Shown: positions 1-8,221, counted from the stretch's first letter. The stretch: 45,939 nucleotides of DNA from Bacteroidota bacterium (GCA_020852855.1 JADZAA010000059.1:1-45939), one strand, 5' to 3'. Made by a program: numbers and translations. Notes: generated by a model not told the origin, from the letters alone.

Positions 1-244
1 CACGGTCGCCGCCGCCGAAGCGCGGTTTTCTGTCGTCAAATCCGCGTCCGCCTTCACGGTCGCCGCCGCCGAAGCGCGGTTTTCTGTCGTCAAATCTGCG
101 TCCGCCTTCACGGTCGCCGCCGCCGAAGCGCGGTTTTCTGTCGTCAAATCCGCGTCCGCCTTCACGGTCGCCGCCGCCGAAGCGCGGTTTTCTGTCGTCA
201 AATCTGCGTCCGCCTTCACGGTCGCCGCCGCCTAAACGCGGTTT
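1..244. repeat. 54-bp in-frame tandem repeat (four full units) coding the RG-rich tail
   Basis: Full units start at 4, 58, 112 and 166; a diverged partial unit follows at 220. The four units are identical except at one base. That site alternates tccgcg / tctgcg along the array, giving Gly or Arg in turn, so the true period of the array is 108 bp. The array runs to the left edge and may be longer. 54 is a multiple of 3, so copy-number change would keep the frame. Confidence 0.95.
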
Positions 245-1327
245 GTATCCCCCGGGGCGCGGCTTATTGTCGAATCGCGGCTTAGTAGGCCCGTGTTTTG
301 GCTTTCCGTCTTCATCATCGGTGTCATCTTCTTCGTCAAAATCTATTTCGATTTCATCAACATCATCGGTGTCATCTTCTTCGTCAAAATCTATTTCGAC
401 TTCATCAACATCATCGGCGTCATCTTCTTCGTCAAAATCTATTTCGATTTCGTTATCATCAATATTTGGCGAATGTTGCGGGCGCATTTCCGGAAATTCG
501 TCATTATCGGGACTGAACTCTTGCATTTCGTCGTTATCTTCGACTTCACTATCTTCAACTTCAGCTATGCGTATATGTTTTGCGGCTGCTTTTCGGCGGA
601 TACCGCCGCGAACTTCGGAAGGTGCGCCTTCGATACAAATAACCGCTTCGCCCTTGAATTTTTCCGCCATTAATTTTTCGACTATTTCGGCTACCTGGCC
701 GTAATGATGCGACTCGAAAGGCATTGTTAAATTACAGCCCACATAAGCGCGGCGCGTTGGTATTATCTCTGCAATGGCAACGAGTAAAGGCACTACCCGA
801 TAAGGTGTTTCCAAGAAAACAACAGTCCGTATTTCGGCGGCAAGTTGTCGTAATTGCTCTCGACGTTCTTCCGGCTTGCGGCTCATAAATCCGGCATATA
901 CGAATGAATCGGTAGAGAGTCCGCTTCGCGTAAGAGCGGTCATAATGCTGGTTACGCCCGGTACTACAACTACGGGTGCGTTAGCTGCAAATGCCCGTTT
1001 AAGCAATCCTTGTCCCGGGTCGGCAAAAATAGGGGTGCCGCAATCGCTGATGAGAGCAACATTTTCTCCGCCGAGAAGTTTCGCTATAACCTCATCATTT
1101 GCATAATCTTCCGTATGCTCGTTCAGTTCGATGATAGGTGCGCTTACATTGAGCCTTTTCAGTACTTTAGCCCCAACTTTAATTTCCTCGCAAGCAACTA
1201 CGTCGCAATGCTTTAGTATTCGCGTAGCTCGTAATGTGATATCGTCGTCGTTTCCGATGGGCGTTGATACGATATAGAGTGTTCCTATAGCTGCCGTCGA
1301 AGACGTTGCTTTTTGTTCGTCAGACAT
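1..1327 (-). CDS. rsmI: RsmI-like 16S rRNA 2'-O-methyltransferase with acidic and RG-rich repeat tail (3' end beyond window)
   Basis: Belongs to the tetrapyrrole-methylase superfamily. RsmI methylates the 2'-O of C1402 in 16S rRNA using S-adenosylmethionine. Residues 1-240 form the core: STPIGN near residue 21, SDCGTP near 95, PGVTS near 124, SGL near 134 and a GEAVICIEGA strand near 230. The usual EDTR motif reads EEIK here, so the core is divergent. It is followed by an acidic linker (about 240-341) with three 16-residue repeats (EEDDTDDVDEIEIDFD). A basic Gly/Arg-rich tail starts at about 343, with at least four 18-residue repeats of the type GDREGGRGFDDRKPRFGG. The frame is open to the left edge (442 codons seen), so the stop lies outside. 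Typical RsmI has about 280 residues and no such tail. The ATG follows an AAGG 8 bases upstream. The family call is firm; exact substrate identity is inferred. Confidence 0.85.
   Translation of the reverse strand, partial: MSDEQKATSSTAAIGTLYIVSTPIGNDDDITLRATRILKHCDVVACEEIKVGAKVLKRLNVSAPIIELNEHTEDYANDEVIAKLLGGENVALISDCGTPIFADPGQGLLKRAFAANAPVVVVPGVTSIMTALTRSGLSTDSFVYAGFMSRKPEERREQLRQLAAEIRTVVFLETPYRVVPLLVAIAEIIPTRRAYVGCNLTMPFESHHYGQVAEIVEKLMAEKFKGEAVICIEGAPSEVRGGIRRKAAAKHIRIAEVEDSEVEDNDEMQEFSPDNDEFPEMRPQHSPNIDDNEIEIDFDEEDDADDVDEVEIDFDEEDDTDDVDEIEIDFDEEDDTDDEDGKPKHGPTKPRFDNKPRPGGYKPRLGGGDREGGRRFDDRKPRFGGGDREGGRGFDDRKPRFGGGDREGGRRFDDRKPRFGGGDREGGRGFDDRKPRFGGGDR
313..456. repeat. 48-bp in-frame tandem repeat (three units) coding the acidic linker
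   Basis: Units begin at 313, 361 and 409, each starting catcatcgg. Each codes 16 residues rich in Asp and Glu on the minus strand. There are few differences between units (T/A and I/V changes in the protein). They lie inside the rsmI-like gene, directly upstream of the Gly/Arg-rich repeats in reading order. Confidence 0.9.
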
Positions 1328-1416
1328 GAAAACCTTAAAAAAAGAAAAAAAAACTTTTAATACCGAATTATTGCAAAGCGGCAAACGTGCCGAGCAAGTA
1401 TTTTTTAATTTGTGAA

Positions 1417-3120
1417 TTACTCAAGAATGATAATGCGGGCATCTGATGACGTGCTTGTCAATAGTCGTACGATAATGAAGCCGGTCGGCAGATCGTATCG
1501 ATGGAATTTTACGTAAGAATATCCGTTCTGCCGTATAATATTCGGGGTAACATCGGCAAGTAAACGGCCGTTCGGTGCATAAAAAATAATTCTGGCAGAG
1601 GCAGCAAGATATTCTGGCACGCTGAAAGCAACGGTTGCCTCGTCGAGTACCGGATGTGGGGTGCAATCTGTTATTTGCGTGATTTGTTCCTGTGCGAGAG
1701 ACGATTCTTCTATGGCCGAAGGTTGAGAGGCCGTAGCACTTACGGCAATCGGGATAGATGGGAGGCCGTCGGCAAAGCGTATTTTCAATGTTCCGTCAAT
1801 ATTACCCGTTTTTGGACGTTTTGCGCGTATTTTTATGCGTGTCCAATTTGCGACGGTTAATTCTTTTGGGGTAATATCGGTTACTGTAAAATTCGAGTCC
1901 GTATCGGGTGATACGCTTGCCGAAACAATCATTGCGTCTTCCGTTCCCGTATTTGCCACATATACGGATAATTCCCGCTCTTGGTCATCTGAGCCGTAGA
2001 ATGAAAAAATTACGCGCTCATCGCTTGCCGCGAGGCGCGGATAGGGCGGAAAGTCGCGTTGGGCGGATAATTTGTTTATACGTTCGATAAATTCAGGATG
2101 ATCAATATATGGATTACGTCGTTTTTGCAATGCATATATTGCTTCGTTCCGGGCGCGTTCGGCCGCATCTACCGTATCCAGATTGTTCCATTCGCGCAGA
2201 ACGTCCTCTTGTACCGTCAAAAATCCTTCTTTATCGTATGTTCCTTGGCGATTACCGTAGCGCGTGCAATAGTAGAACATACTTCGTGCCACATTACCTT
2301 TGTGAGTGTTGCGAGGTTCGAAAATAGAGTCGTTTTTTCCTATTGCAACAAATCCGGCCTTCGAGCCGCCGTCCTGCCAATAAATACTTTGCGCAACAAT
2401 TCCGAAAGGATTATTTGAACGCGCCGAATTAGCCGGTGCCCAAGTAGGATACAAATGAAATAAATCGGTATTTGCCGGACCGGTATCAGAGCCTTTGCTC
2501 TGGGGCCATGTATGCTCTGTGTTGAATTTTGATGCGTCGGGAATGCCTTTTGTAGATACGATTCTGCCGGTGTATACACACTCGACGGTACCGTTGCGAT
2601 TGTCTATTGACCCCCACATATATTCGCGTGCTTGCTTATATGTATAGGAAGTTTGCGGCTGTAGATATAAAGACAATGCCGTTGCCAAAGCTGAACCTAC
2701 AAGATTTTGAGTGAAATTATAGGTCGAGTCCGGGTAAATAAATTCGGCTGTAAGAGTAATAGGCAAAGAATATTCGCCTACGGAGCAACGCAGTTGTGCA
2801 AATGCTACGGCAGTATATATTAAATTATGCAGGCTGAATGCGGTGAAAATAAAATCACGATTTGATTTTGGCGGAATCGCTCCCGACGATGCATTTTCTA
2901 CTGTAAAAATCTCCGTATTCTGGGCGATTTTTACACCGCGTAAATAAATCGTATCACTCGAAGAATTGACTAACCTTGCCGTAAGTGTATGATGGGTTTT
3001 TACAAGGACTTTTCCCGCGTCGAGAATGCCGGCGGTAAACTGTGCGGTACATTCGCCTGAAAGCACGACGGCCGGCGACAAAAATATTGCGACAAGTGCC
3101 GCAATCAATCGAATTTTCAT
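1417..3120 (-). CDS. Secreted endonuclease I family nuclease with C-terminal sorting-like domain
   Basis: A 567-residue exported nuclease. Residues 1-21 are a signal peptide. Residues 22-130 look like a choice-of-anchor-type beta domain. The endonuclease I (EndA/NucM) domain covers about 150-345, with the family hallmarks EHTWPQS (202-208), LFHLYPT (220-226) and NNPFG (236-240). A second beta domain follows (about 355-470). Residues 488-567 resemble a T9SS type A sorting domain, ending in a short beta strand (ARIIILE). Family members are Mg-dependent, non-specific DNA/RNA nucleases. A role in nucleic-acid scavenging outside the cell or at its surface is inferred. There is no Shine-Dalgarno before the ATG (the upstream bases are CTCCTCC). 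A Bacteroidetes-type promoter candidate lies 35 bases upstream. Confidence 0.88.
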   Translation of the reverse strand: MKIRLIAALVAIFLSPAVVLSGECTAQFTAGILDAGKVLVKTHHTLTARLVNSSSDTIYLRGVKIAQNTEIFTVENASSGAIPPKSNRDFIFTAFSLHNLIYTAVAFAQLRCSVGEYSLPITLTAEFIYPDSTYNFTQNLVGSALATALSLYLQPQTSYTYKQAREYMWGSIDNRNGTVECVYTGRIVSTKGIPDASKFNTEHTWPQSKGSDTGPANTDLFHLYPTWAPANSARSNNPFGIVAQSIYWQDGGSKAGFVAIGKNDSIFEPRNTHKGNVARSMFYYCTRYGNRQGTYDKEGFLTVQEDVLREWNNLDTVDAAERARNEAIYALQKRRNPYIDHPEFIERINKLSAQRDFPPYPRLAASDERVIFSFYGSDDQERELSVYVANTGTEDAMIVSASVSPDTDSNFTVTDITPKELTVANWTRIKIRAKRPKTGNIDGTLKIRFADGLPSIPIAVSATASQPSAIEESSLAQEQITQITDCTPHPVLDEATVAFSVPEYLAASARIIFYAPNGRLLADVTPNIIRQNGYSYVKFHRYDLPTGFIIVRLLTSTSSDARIIILE

Positions 3121-3154
3121 GGAGGAGATCTGAGATTAAGCGTAGTATTCGGCG

Positions 3155-3181
3155 CAAAAATACGCAATTAACTGCAAACAA
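3155..3181 (-). promoter_or_regulatory. Candidate Bacteroidetes-type promoter for the endonuclease gene
   Basis: On the minus strand, TATTTTTG (3155-3162) fits the -7 consensus TAnnTTTG. A TTG (3179-3181) lies 16 bases further upstream as the -33 element. The same TTG-N16-TATTTTTG arrangement occurs before lptD. Inference from motif only. Confidence 0.4.
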
Positions 3182-3225
3182 GCGTATTTATATCGAAAAA
3201 CAGAAGTATTGTGCAATAAAAACGG

Positions 3226-4230
3226 CTACGATAACTCTATGATTCTTTCGCAGAGTTCTCCAAATTCCAAGCCATATTCCTTTGCCGCCATAGGCACTAA
3301 GCTTGTAGCCGTAAATCCAGGCAAAGTATTAACCTCAAGGCAATGTGCCACATTTTCTTCGTCCAATCTGAAATCAACTCTACTGTAGGCAGTGCAACCC
3401 AATGCGCGATGCGCGGTTATGGCTGATTGCCCGATAAAATCCTCACATTCTTGAAAAATATCGGCCGGACAATGATAATTGGTTTTACCTTTGGAATATT
3501 TATGCTCGTAATCGTAGAATCCGTCTTGCGGTTCTATTTCAATACTCGGCAGAGCCTCGTTTCCAAGTATGGCTACTGTCAAGTCGCGTCCGGCAATGTA
3601 TTGCTCCACTAAAACAGTTTCGGAGTATTCGGCTGCAAGCTTAACCGCATTCCGAAATCCTTCGAAATCTTCATGCACAATAGTCATTCCTACGGTAGAG
3701 CCTTGGTCATTCGGTTTTACTGCCACATTTTCACGCAGTTCATTGAAAATATTTTCAAGGTTTTCCGTATCGTCAATTTCGGTGCGTCTTATGACTGCCC
3801 AAGGAGGAGTTGTAATTCCTACTGCGGAGAATATAAGTTTGGATGCTGATTTGTCCATAGCCAAAGCACTTGCCATTACTTTGCTGCCTGTATATCGAAC
3901 ACCGCGAGTTTGAAGTAAAGCCTGCATCACGCCATCTTCGCCGTTTTTTCCGTGCGTCAGCAAAAATGCAATATCAATGTTGTCGAATATGGGAAGCCGT
4001 ACACATTCGATTAAATTTTTAAGCGGGAAGTGTACAAGTTCGTCGCCGGGCAATTTCGCAGCAGATACCATAAGCGCCGTTTCGTCTATTTCGGCATTGC
4101 TTCCAAGCGCGGGATCTATAAACGTTACCTTATGACCGCGGTCGCGCAGGGCTTTGGCTACCGCTTGACCGCTTGCCAACGATACGTTTCTTTCGGGTGA
4201 AATTCCGCCGGCCATTACTGCTACACGCAT
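3226..4230 (-). CDS. ddl: D-alanine--D-alanine ligase
   Basis: Joins two D-alanines with ATP for the peptidoglycan stem peptide, in the cytoplasm. The 334 residues match the normal family length. Visible motifs are the N-terminal AGGISPERNVSLASG (7-21), THGKNGEDG (92-100), YTGS (113-116), the ATP-grasp segment KPNDQGSTVG (172-181), an omega-loop-like YDYEHKY near 239, and EVNTLPGFT (299-307), which holds the Mg/substrate-binding Asn. The ATG follows AGGA 7 bases upstream. It lies 52 bp downstream of the cystathionine beta-synthase gene on the same strand and may be cotranscribed with it. I see no vancomycin-type change that would suggest D-Ala-D-Lac activity, but sequence reading alone does not settle that. 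Confidence 0.95.
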   Translation of the reverse strand: MRVAVMAGGISPERNVSLASGQAVAKALRDRGHKVTFIDPALGSNAEIDETALMVSAAKLPGDELVHFPLKNLIECVRLPIFDNIDIAFLLTHGKNGEDGVMQALLQTRGVRYTGSKVMASALAMDKSASKLIFSAVGITTPPWAVIRRTEIDDTENLENIFNELRENVAVKPNDQGSTVGMTIVHEDFEGFRNAVKLAAEYSETVLVEQYIAGRDLTVAILGNEALPSIEIEPQDGFYDYEHKYSKGKTNYHCPADIFQECEDFIGQSAITAHRALGCTAYSRVDFRLDEENVAHCLEVNTLPGFTATSLVPMAAKEYGLEFGELCERIIELS

Positions 4231-4282
4231 TGTTTTTTCCTGAATAAATAGCGTAAAATCATTTATATGCAGTTGATTTGAA

Positions 4283-5647
4283 CTATTGCAGATACCCCAA
4301 AACGTCGTGCCGCGAAAGCACGCCCATGACGCGCCCGAACTCCAAGATTACTATTGCCGGATGCTCTTTAAGAAGAGCAATGGCAGATTGAATGTCGTCA
4401 TTGGCATCAAGTTGGGGCATTGATTCGTCCATTATCAACGATACTTTTGCCGATAGAGCACTTCTGTCGGCTATAACACGAGCCATAAGGCGGTTTTCGC
4501 GTACTGTGCCAAGCAATTCACCTTCGTCTATTACGGGAATTTCGGAAATTTCATATTTGCTCATACGTTGCAACACGTCGTCAACCGTACACTCGGGCGA
4601 AACAGCTATTACTGCCGGCAGTCCCTGCGCAACGGATTTTTCTGTAATAACCGAGCGCAATGTAATACGGTCGGAGTCCAACAATGCCTTTTCTTTCATC
4701 CATTCCTCCGAATGATGTTTTGTAAGGTATCGTTCGCCCGTATCGCTGATAATAACTACAACAACCGATTCTTTGGGTAGAGTTTTGGCGGTCCGCAAAG
4801 CTGCGGCTACGTTCATACCGCTTGAGCCGCCGCAAAAAATACCTTCTTCGAGTGCCAAACGTTTGGCCGTATGAAATGATTCTTTGTCGGATATATTGAT
4901 GATATCATCAACAAGCGACAAATCAAGATTACCCGGGATACGCTCTTGCCCGACACCTTCCACTAAATACGGCAAGGGTTCTACAAGCCGCCCGGTATCT
5001 TTGAACATTTTAATAGCCGAGCCAATTGGGTCGGCTGCAATTACTTTGACGGCAGAGTTTTGGTGCTTCAGGTAACGCGCACAGCCCGTTATTGTGCCGC
5101 CGGTTCCAATGCCGCAGATAAAGTGTGTTATTTTACCGTCGGTATCTCGCCAAATTTCGGGGCCGGTTGTGCGCTCATGCACTCCCGGATTAGCCGGATT
5201 GTCGTATTGATTCAACATTACGGCGTTCGGTAATTCGGATGCAAGGCGAGTTGCCATGTTAAAATAATATTCCGGCGAGTTTGGCTTGGCTGCGCTGGAA
5301 ACAATCATAACGTCTGCACCCATTGCCTTAAGATAGCGAATGCGTTCTTGCGACGCTTTGTCGGTCATTACAAATAAGCAACGGTAGCCTTTCAAGCGTG
5401 CCGCGAGTGCAAGCCCTATGCCTGTATTTCCGCTTGTAGGTTCGATTATAAGTCCGCCCGGCTGAATCGCACCGCGCCGCTCCGCATCTTCAAGCATTGC
5501 AATTCCGATTCTATCCTTTATCGAGCCGCCCGGGTTTTTACTTTCGAGCTTAAGCAAAATAGTTGCTTCAATATTTTGAGCCATGGAATTGAGGCGCACA
5601 AGCGGAGTGTTGCCTACAAGTTCGAGGACGTTTTGAGCGTAATGCAT
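4283..5647 (-). CDS. Cystathionine beta-synthase (PLP enzyme with C-terminal CBS domain pair)
   Basis: A fold-type II PLP enzyme of 454 residues. K44 in GGSIKDR (40-46) is the Schiff-base lysine, TSGNTG (71-76) binds the substrate carboxylate and GTGGT (181-185) binds the PLP phosphate. EGVGQERIP (230-238) resembles the region that separates cystathionine beta-synthases from O-acetylserine sulfhydrylases. Two CBS domains fill 335-454; in the family they regulate activity by binding adenosyl ligands. The likely reaction is serine plus homocysteine to cystathionine; a cysteine synthase activity is the alternative. No Shine-Dalgarno is seen. Its 5' end lies just downstream of the tRNA-Leu terminator. 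Confidence 0.85.
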   Translation of the reverse strand: MHYAQNVLELVGNTPLVRLNSMAQNIEATILLKLESKNPGGSIKDRIGIAMLEDAERRGAIQPGGLIIEPTSGNTGIGLALAARLKGYRCLFVMTDKASQERIRYLKAMGADVMIVSSAAKPNSPEYYFNMATRLASELPNAVMLNQYDNPANPGVHERTTGPEIWRDTDGKITHFICGIGTGGTITGCARYLKHQNSAVKVIAADPIGSAIKMFKDTGRLVEPLPYLVEGVGQERIPGNLDLSLVDDIINISDKESFHTAKRLALEEGIFCGGSSGMNVAAALRTAKTLPKESVVVVIISDTGERYLTKHHSEEWMKEKALLDSDRITLRSVITEKSVAQGLPAVIAVSPECTVDDVLQRMSKYEISEIPVIDEGELLGTVRENRLMARVIADRSALSAKVSLIMDESMPQLDANDDIQSAIALLKEHPAIVILEFGRVMGVLSRHDVLGYLQ

Positions 5648-5673
5648 ACCGGTAAGAAAGGGTAGAAATGTAA

Positions 5674-5703
5674 CAAAAAAGGGTTATCCCAAAGATAACC
5701 CTT
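5674..5703 (-). terminator. Rho-independent terminator after tRNA-Leu
   Basis: A perfect 10-bp inverted repeat (AAGGGTTATC at 5679-5688 with GATAACCCTT at 5694-5703) has a 5-nt loop. On the minus strand it is followed by TTTTTTG. It sits 10 bp past the tRNA 3' end. Confidence 0.9.
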
Positions 5704-5713
5704 GCTCATTGTG

Positions 5714-5795
5714 TGCGGAAGACGGGACTTGAACCCGTACGCCTCTCGGCGCCACCCCCTCAAGATGGTGCGTCTGCCAATTTCGCCACTTCCGC
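5714..5795 (-). tRNA. tRNA-Leu (anticodon GAG)
   Basis: An 82-nt class II tRNA. The acceptor stem GCGGAAG/CTTCCGC has 7 pairs with discriminator A73 at 5714. The anticodon stem CCATC/GGTGG encloses loop TTGAGGG, giving anticodon GAG for CUC/CUU. A long variable arm (CGCCGAGAGGCG) and GGTTCAAGTCC in the T arm confirm leucine-type structure. CCA is not encoded. It has its own terminator and a candidate promoter, so it appears to be a separate transcription unit. Confidence 0.95.
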
Positions 5796-5820
5796 AGAAC
5801 GTAATTAACTCGAAGAAGCG

Positions 5821-5852
5821 CAAAATTACAAAGTAGCGACGATTTTGCCAAA
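5821..5852 (-). promoter_or_regulatory. Candidate promoter of tRNA-Leu
   Basis: On the minus strand, TAATTTTG (5821-5828) matches TAnnTTTG, with TTTG (5849-5852) 20 bases further upstream. The tRNA 5' end is about 26 bp downstream. Motif-based inference. Confidence 0.4.
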
Positions 5853-5963
5853 TCGTTTTTGCAGGGTAATGAACAAGACAAGGCTAATGTGCTGTAAACT
5901 TGCGGAAAAATAGAAAAAAGTTTGTAGTTTAGCAACAAACGTACCAATTAGCTTGACGTTACT

Positions 5964-6569
5964 ATGATTTTGGTTGGCGACATACTTGCAGACGAGAAGG
6001 CGATAACGGCAAAGTTCTCCTGCGATACGGCAAAATGCAAAGGTGCATGCTGTACGCTTGAAGGCGGCGGCGGCGCACCGCTGACCGACGATGAAGCCGA
6101 AATCATACGTGGAATTTACGAAGCAGTAAGTCCTTATCTATCGGAATGTTCCGGCGATATTGCGCGAAACAGCCCCGTGGAGGGAACGGCCGGCGACTAC
6201 TCGACAACTTGTATTGATAGTCGCGCTTGTTGCTTTGTGTATTTCGATACCGGAGGTGTCGCCCGATGCTCGATAGAGAGGGCGTATTTTGAAGGCAAAA
6301 CATCTTTCAGAAAGCCTTTATCTTGTCATTTATTTCCACTTCGTATTGGGAATTTCGGCGGCTCGTATGTCTTTTACGAACATTTCGACGAATGTGAACC
6401 CGGCCGTGAAAAAGGCCGGCTTAGCAATATTTATCTGCTTAATGAATTACAGGAACCTCTGCGCCGTGCTTTCGGCGAAAAGTGGACGGAAGAACTTAAT
6501 AATAAAGCCGCCGCAATGCGTGCGGAAAAAAATAATTGGCCGGATAAAGACGGAGACACGCGACGATGA
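5964..6569 (+). CDS. DUF3109 family cysteine-rich protein
   Basis: A 201-residue cytoplasmic-looking protein with ten cysteines: C20, C25, C29, C30, C83, C89, C90, C102, C121 and C144. Visible signatures are CKGACC (25-30), followed by GGAPLTDDE, then SRACCFVYF and LSCHLFPLRI. This is the DUF3109 pattern common in Bacteroidota and related to the zinc/iron-chelating YkgJ family. Metal binding is likely; the biochemical role is unknown. Its stop overlaps the rpoN start as ATGA, so the two are probably translationally coupled. The AT-rich upstream region holds TAGTTTAG, a near-match to the -7 promoter element. Confidence 0.85.
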   Translation: MILVGDILADEKAITAKFSCDTAKCKGACCTLEGGGGAPLTDDEAEIIRGIYEAVSPYLSECSGDIARNSPVEGTAGDYSTTCIDSRACCFVYFDTGGVARCSIERAYFEGKTSFRKPLSCHLFPLRIGNFGGSYVFYEHFDECEPGREKGRLSNIYLLNELQEPLRRAFGEKWTEELNNKAAAMRAEKNNWPDKDGDTRR

Positions 6570-8176
6570 AATTATCGCTAAGTCTGCAAGCCTCGCTGTT
6601 GCAAACGCTTACGCCGCAACAAATTCAATACTTGAAACTTTTGCAGCTGCCCGTATTGCAACTTGAGCAGCATGTTCGTCAGGAAATAGAAGAGAATCCT
6701 ATGCTCGAGGAATTGAGCGATATAGATGAATTTCCTGACGAAGACAATGAATTCGGCGAGCTTGTCATAAATGAATATGCGGAGTTGAGCGGCTATGACG
6801 ACCGCGAAAGCGGTGTGGCCGATGATAGAGTTGCACAAAACGATGAAAATGTATATTTACGCGAAAGTAATGACCCGTTTGATTTTTACGAATCGGCGTG
6901 GCAGGATAACGTGCCGTCTCAAAGCCGTAACGACGACGACGATAATGACGACGGTTGGCAAATCAAGGAAATCGAATCTTTTGCAGACGAGTTGAACGCG
7001 CAACTGCTTCTGTTGCCGCTTGACGAAGATATGCTTTACATAGGCAGATTTATTATTGGAATGCTGGACGACGACGGCTACCTGAGAATCGACACGCCGG
7101 AATTGGTAGCAGAAATAAATCGCATACGCGACGAAGAATTTGACGATATTTTAGAAGATTGGCGCATACAACGAGCAGCCGCTCTCGAGAAAAATGAAAC
7201 TTTTGACATACCTCATCCCAAAAAGCAACAAGTCATAACAACCGAAATGACCGAAACCATGCTGGGATATATTCGCCGCCTTGACCCGCCCGGTATCGGC
7301 GCACGCTCGGTACAGGAATGTTTGCTGGCACAGCTTGAGGTTATTGCAAGCCCGAGTGAAGAACAAAAGCTCGCAATTCAAATACTGGAGAAAGTATACG
7401 AGGCTTTCACGATGAAACACTATCAAACAATGCTTCGCCGGCTGAATATTAACGAAGAGCAACTCCGCGATGCTTTGGAAGTCATATTGCGATTAAACCC
7501 CAAGCCCGGATACGGTGGCGCAACCGTCGGTATTGGCACAATTATCCCTGATTTTGCAGCGCGTTACGACGATGACGAGCAAGATATTTTAATTTCCATA
7601 AACGACAATCGCATACCTTCACTAAAAGTCAATAATTTATACGAACGCTTAAAACGCGATGCCCGCGCCCGAAACTATTCCAAAGAAACCAAGCAATGGA
7701 TGCGAAAAAAATACGATGATGCAAAGTTTCTTCTGCAAGCAATTCGGCAGCGGAAAATTACGATGATGAAAGTCATGACCGGTATAGCAGGATTGCAACG
7801 AGATTTCTTCATAGAAGGCCCCGGAGCAATTAAGCCTCTTATTTACAAAGATGTGGCCGACGTTACAGGGCTTGATATTTCTACTGTTTGCCGCATTGTC
7901 AACGGAAAATTTGCTCAGACAGATTACGGCACTTTCGAAATGCGCTATTTTTTCAGCGAGGCGCTGCCTACCGATGACGGCGACGAAGTTTCTACGCGCA
8001 TCGTTAAGCAAAAAATCAAAGAACTTATAGATAAAGAGCCGAAAGGCAAGCCTTACAGCGACGATAAAGTTACCAAAGAGCTTAAAAAACAAGGCTTTAA
8101 CGTGGCGCGCCGCACTGTGGCAAAATATCGCGAGCAAATGCGTATCCCTGTGGCACGGTTACGCAAAGAATTGTAA
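6566..8176 (+). CDS. rpoN: RNA polymerase sigma-54 factor
   Basis: A 536-residue sigma-54. Region I (1-49) is the Gln/Leu-rich activator-interacting segment (for example LTPQQIQYLKLLQLP). An acidic region II (about 50-150) follows, then the core-binding domain, the HTH (around GLDISTVCRIVNGK) and the RpoN box ARRTVAKYRE (514-523), which reads the -24 element. Sigma-54 directs transcription only with an AAA+ enhancer-binding activator; none is encoded in this window. The start overlaps the DUF3109 stop by 4 bp (ATGA) and is preceded by GGAG about 9 bases upstream. Confidence 0.97.
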   Translation: MKLSLSLQASLLQTLTPQQIQYLKLLQLPVLQLEQHVRQEIEENPMLEELSDIDEFPDEDNEFGELVINEYAELSGYDDRESGVADDRVAQNDENVYLRESNDPFDFYESAWQDNVPSQSRNDDDDNDDGWQIKEIESFADELNAQLLLLPLDEDMLYIGRFIIGMLDDDGYLRIDTPELVAEINRIRDEEFDDILEDWRIQRAAALEKNETFDIPHPKKQQVITTEMTETMLGYIRRLDPPGIGARSVQECLLAQLEVIASPSEEQKLAIQILEKVYEAFTMKHYQTMLRRLNINEEQLRDALEVILRLNPKPGYGGATVGIGTIIPDFAARYDDDEQDILISINDNRIPSLKVNNLYERLKRDARARNYSKETKQWMRKKYDDAKFLLQAIRQRKITMMKVMTGIAGLQRDFFIEGPGAIKPLIYKDVADVTGLDISTVCRIVNGKFAQTDYGTFEMRYFFSEALPTDDGDEVSTRIVKQKIKELIDKEPKGKPYSDDKVTKELKKQGFNVARRTVAKYREQMRIPVARLRKEL

Positions 8177-8221
8177 TGCCGCCGCGAAAACAGTAAAAAA
8201 AGATTCTATAAAGGTGCTGTA

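Noticed and set aside
1-244. 54-bp repeats as a CRISPR array
   Set aside because: Units are directly adjacent with no spacers and are in frame inside a coding region.
243-704. Ser-rich plus-strand ORFs over the RsmI tail
   Set aside because: They are antisense shadows of the acidic repeat (Asp/Glu codons read as Ser/Ile/Phe in reverse). The minus-strand frame continues an identified enzyme.
1379-1395. CGGCA/TGCCG hairpin between the endonuclease stop and the rsmI-like start as a terminator
   Set aside because: Only five pairs and no T-run after it on either strand.
5684-5947. Minus-strand ORFs of 69-87 residues over the tRNA
   Set aside because: They run through tRNA-Leu and its terminator and resemble no protein.
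8152-8170. TGGCACG near the end of rpoN as a sigma-54 promoter for the pyrD-like gene
   Set aside because: The -12 element (GC at the required spacing, TTGC) is missing; the sequence reads CGCA instead. The site is inside the rpoN coding region.
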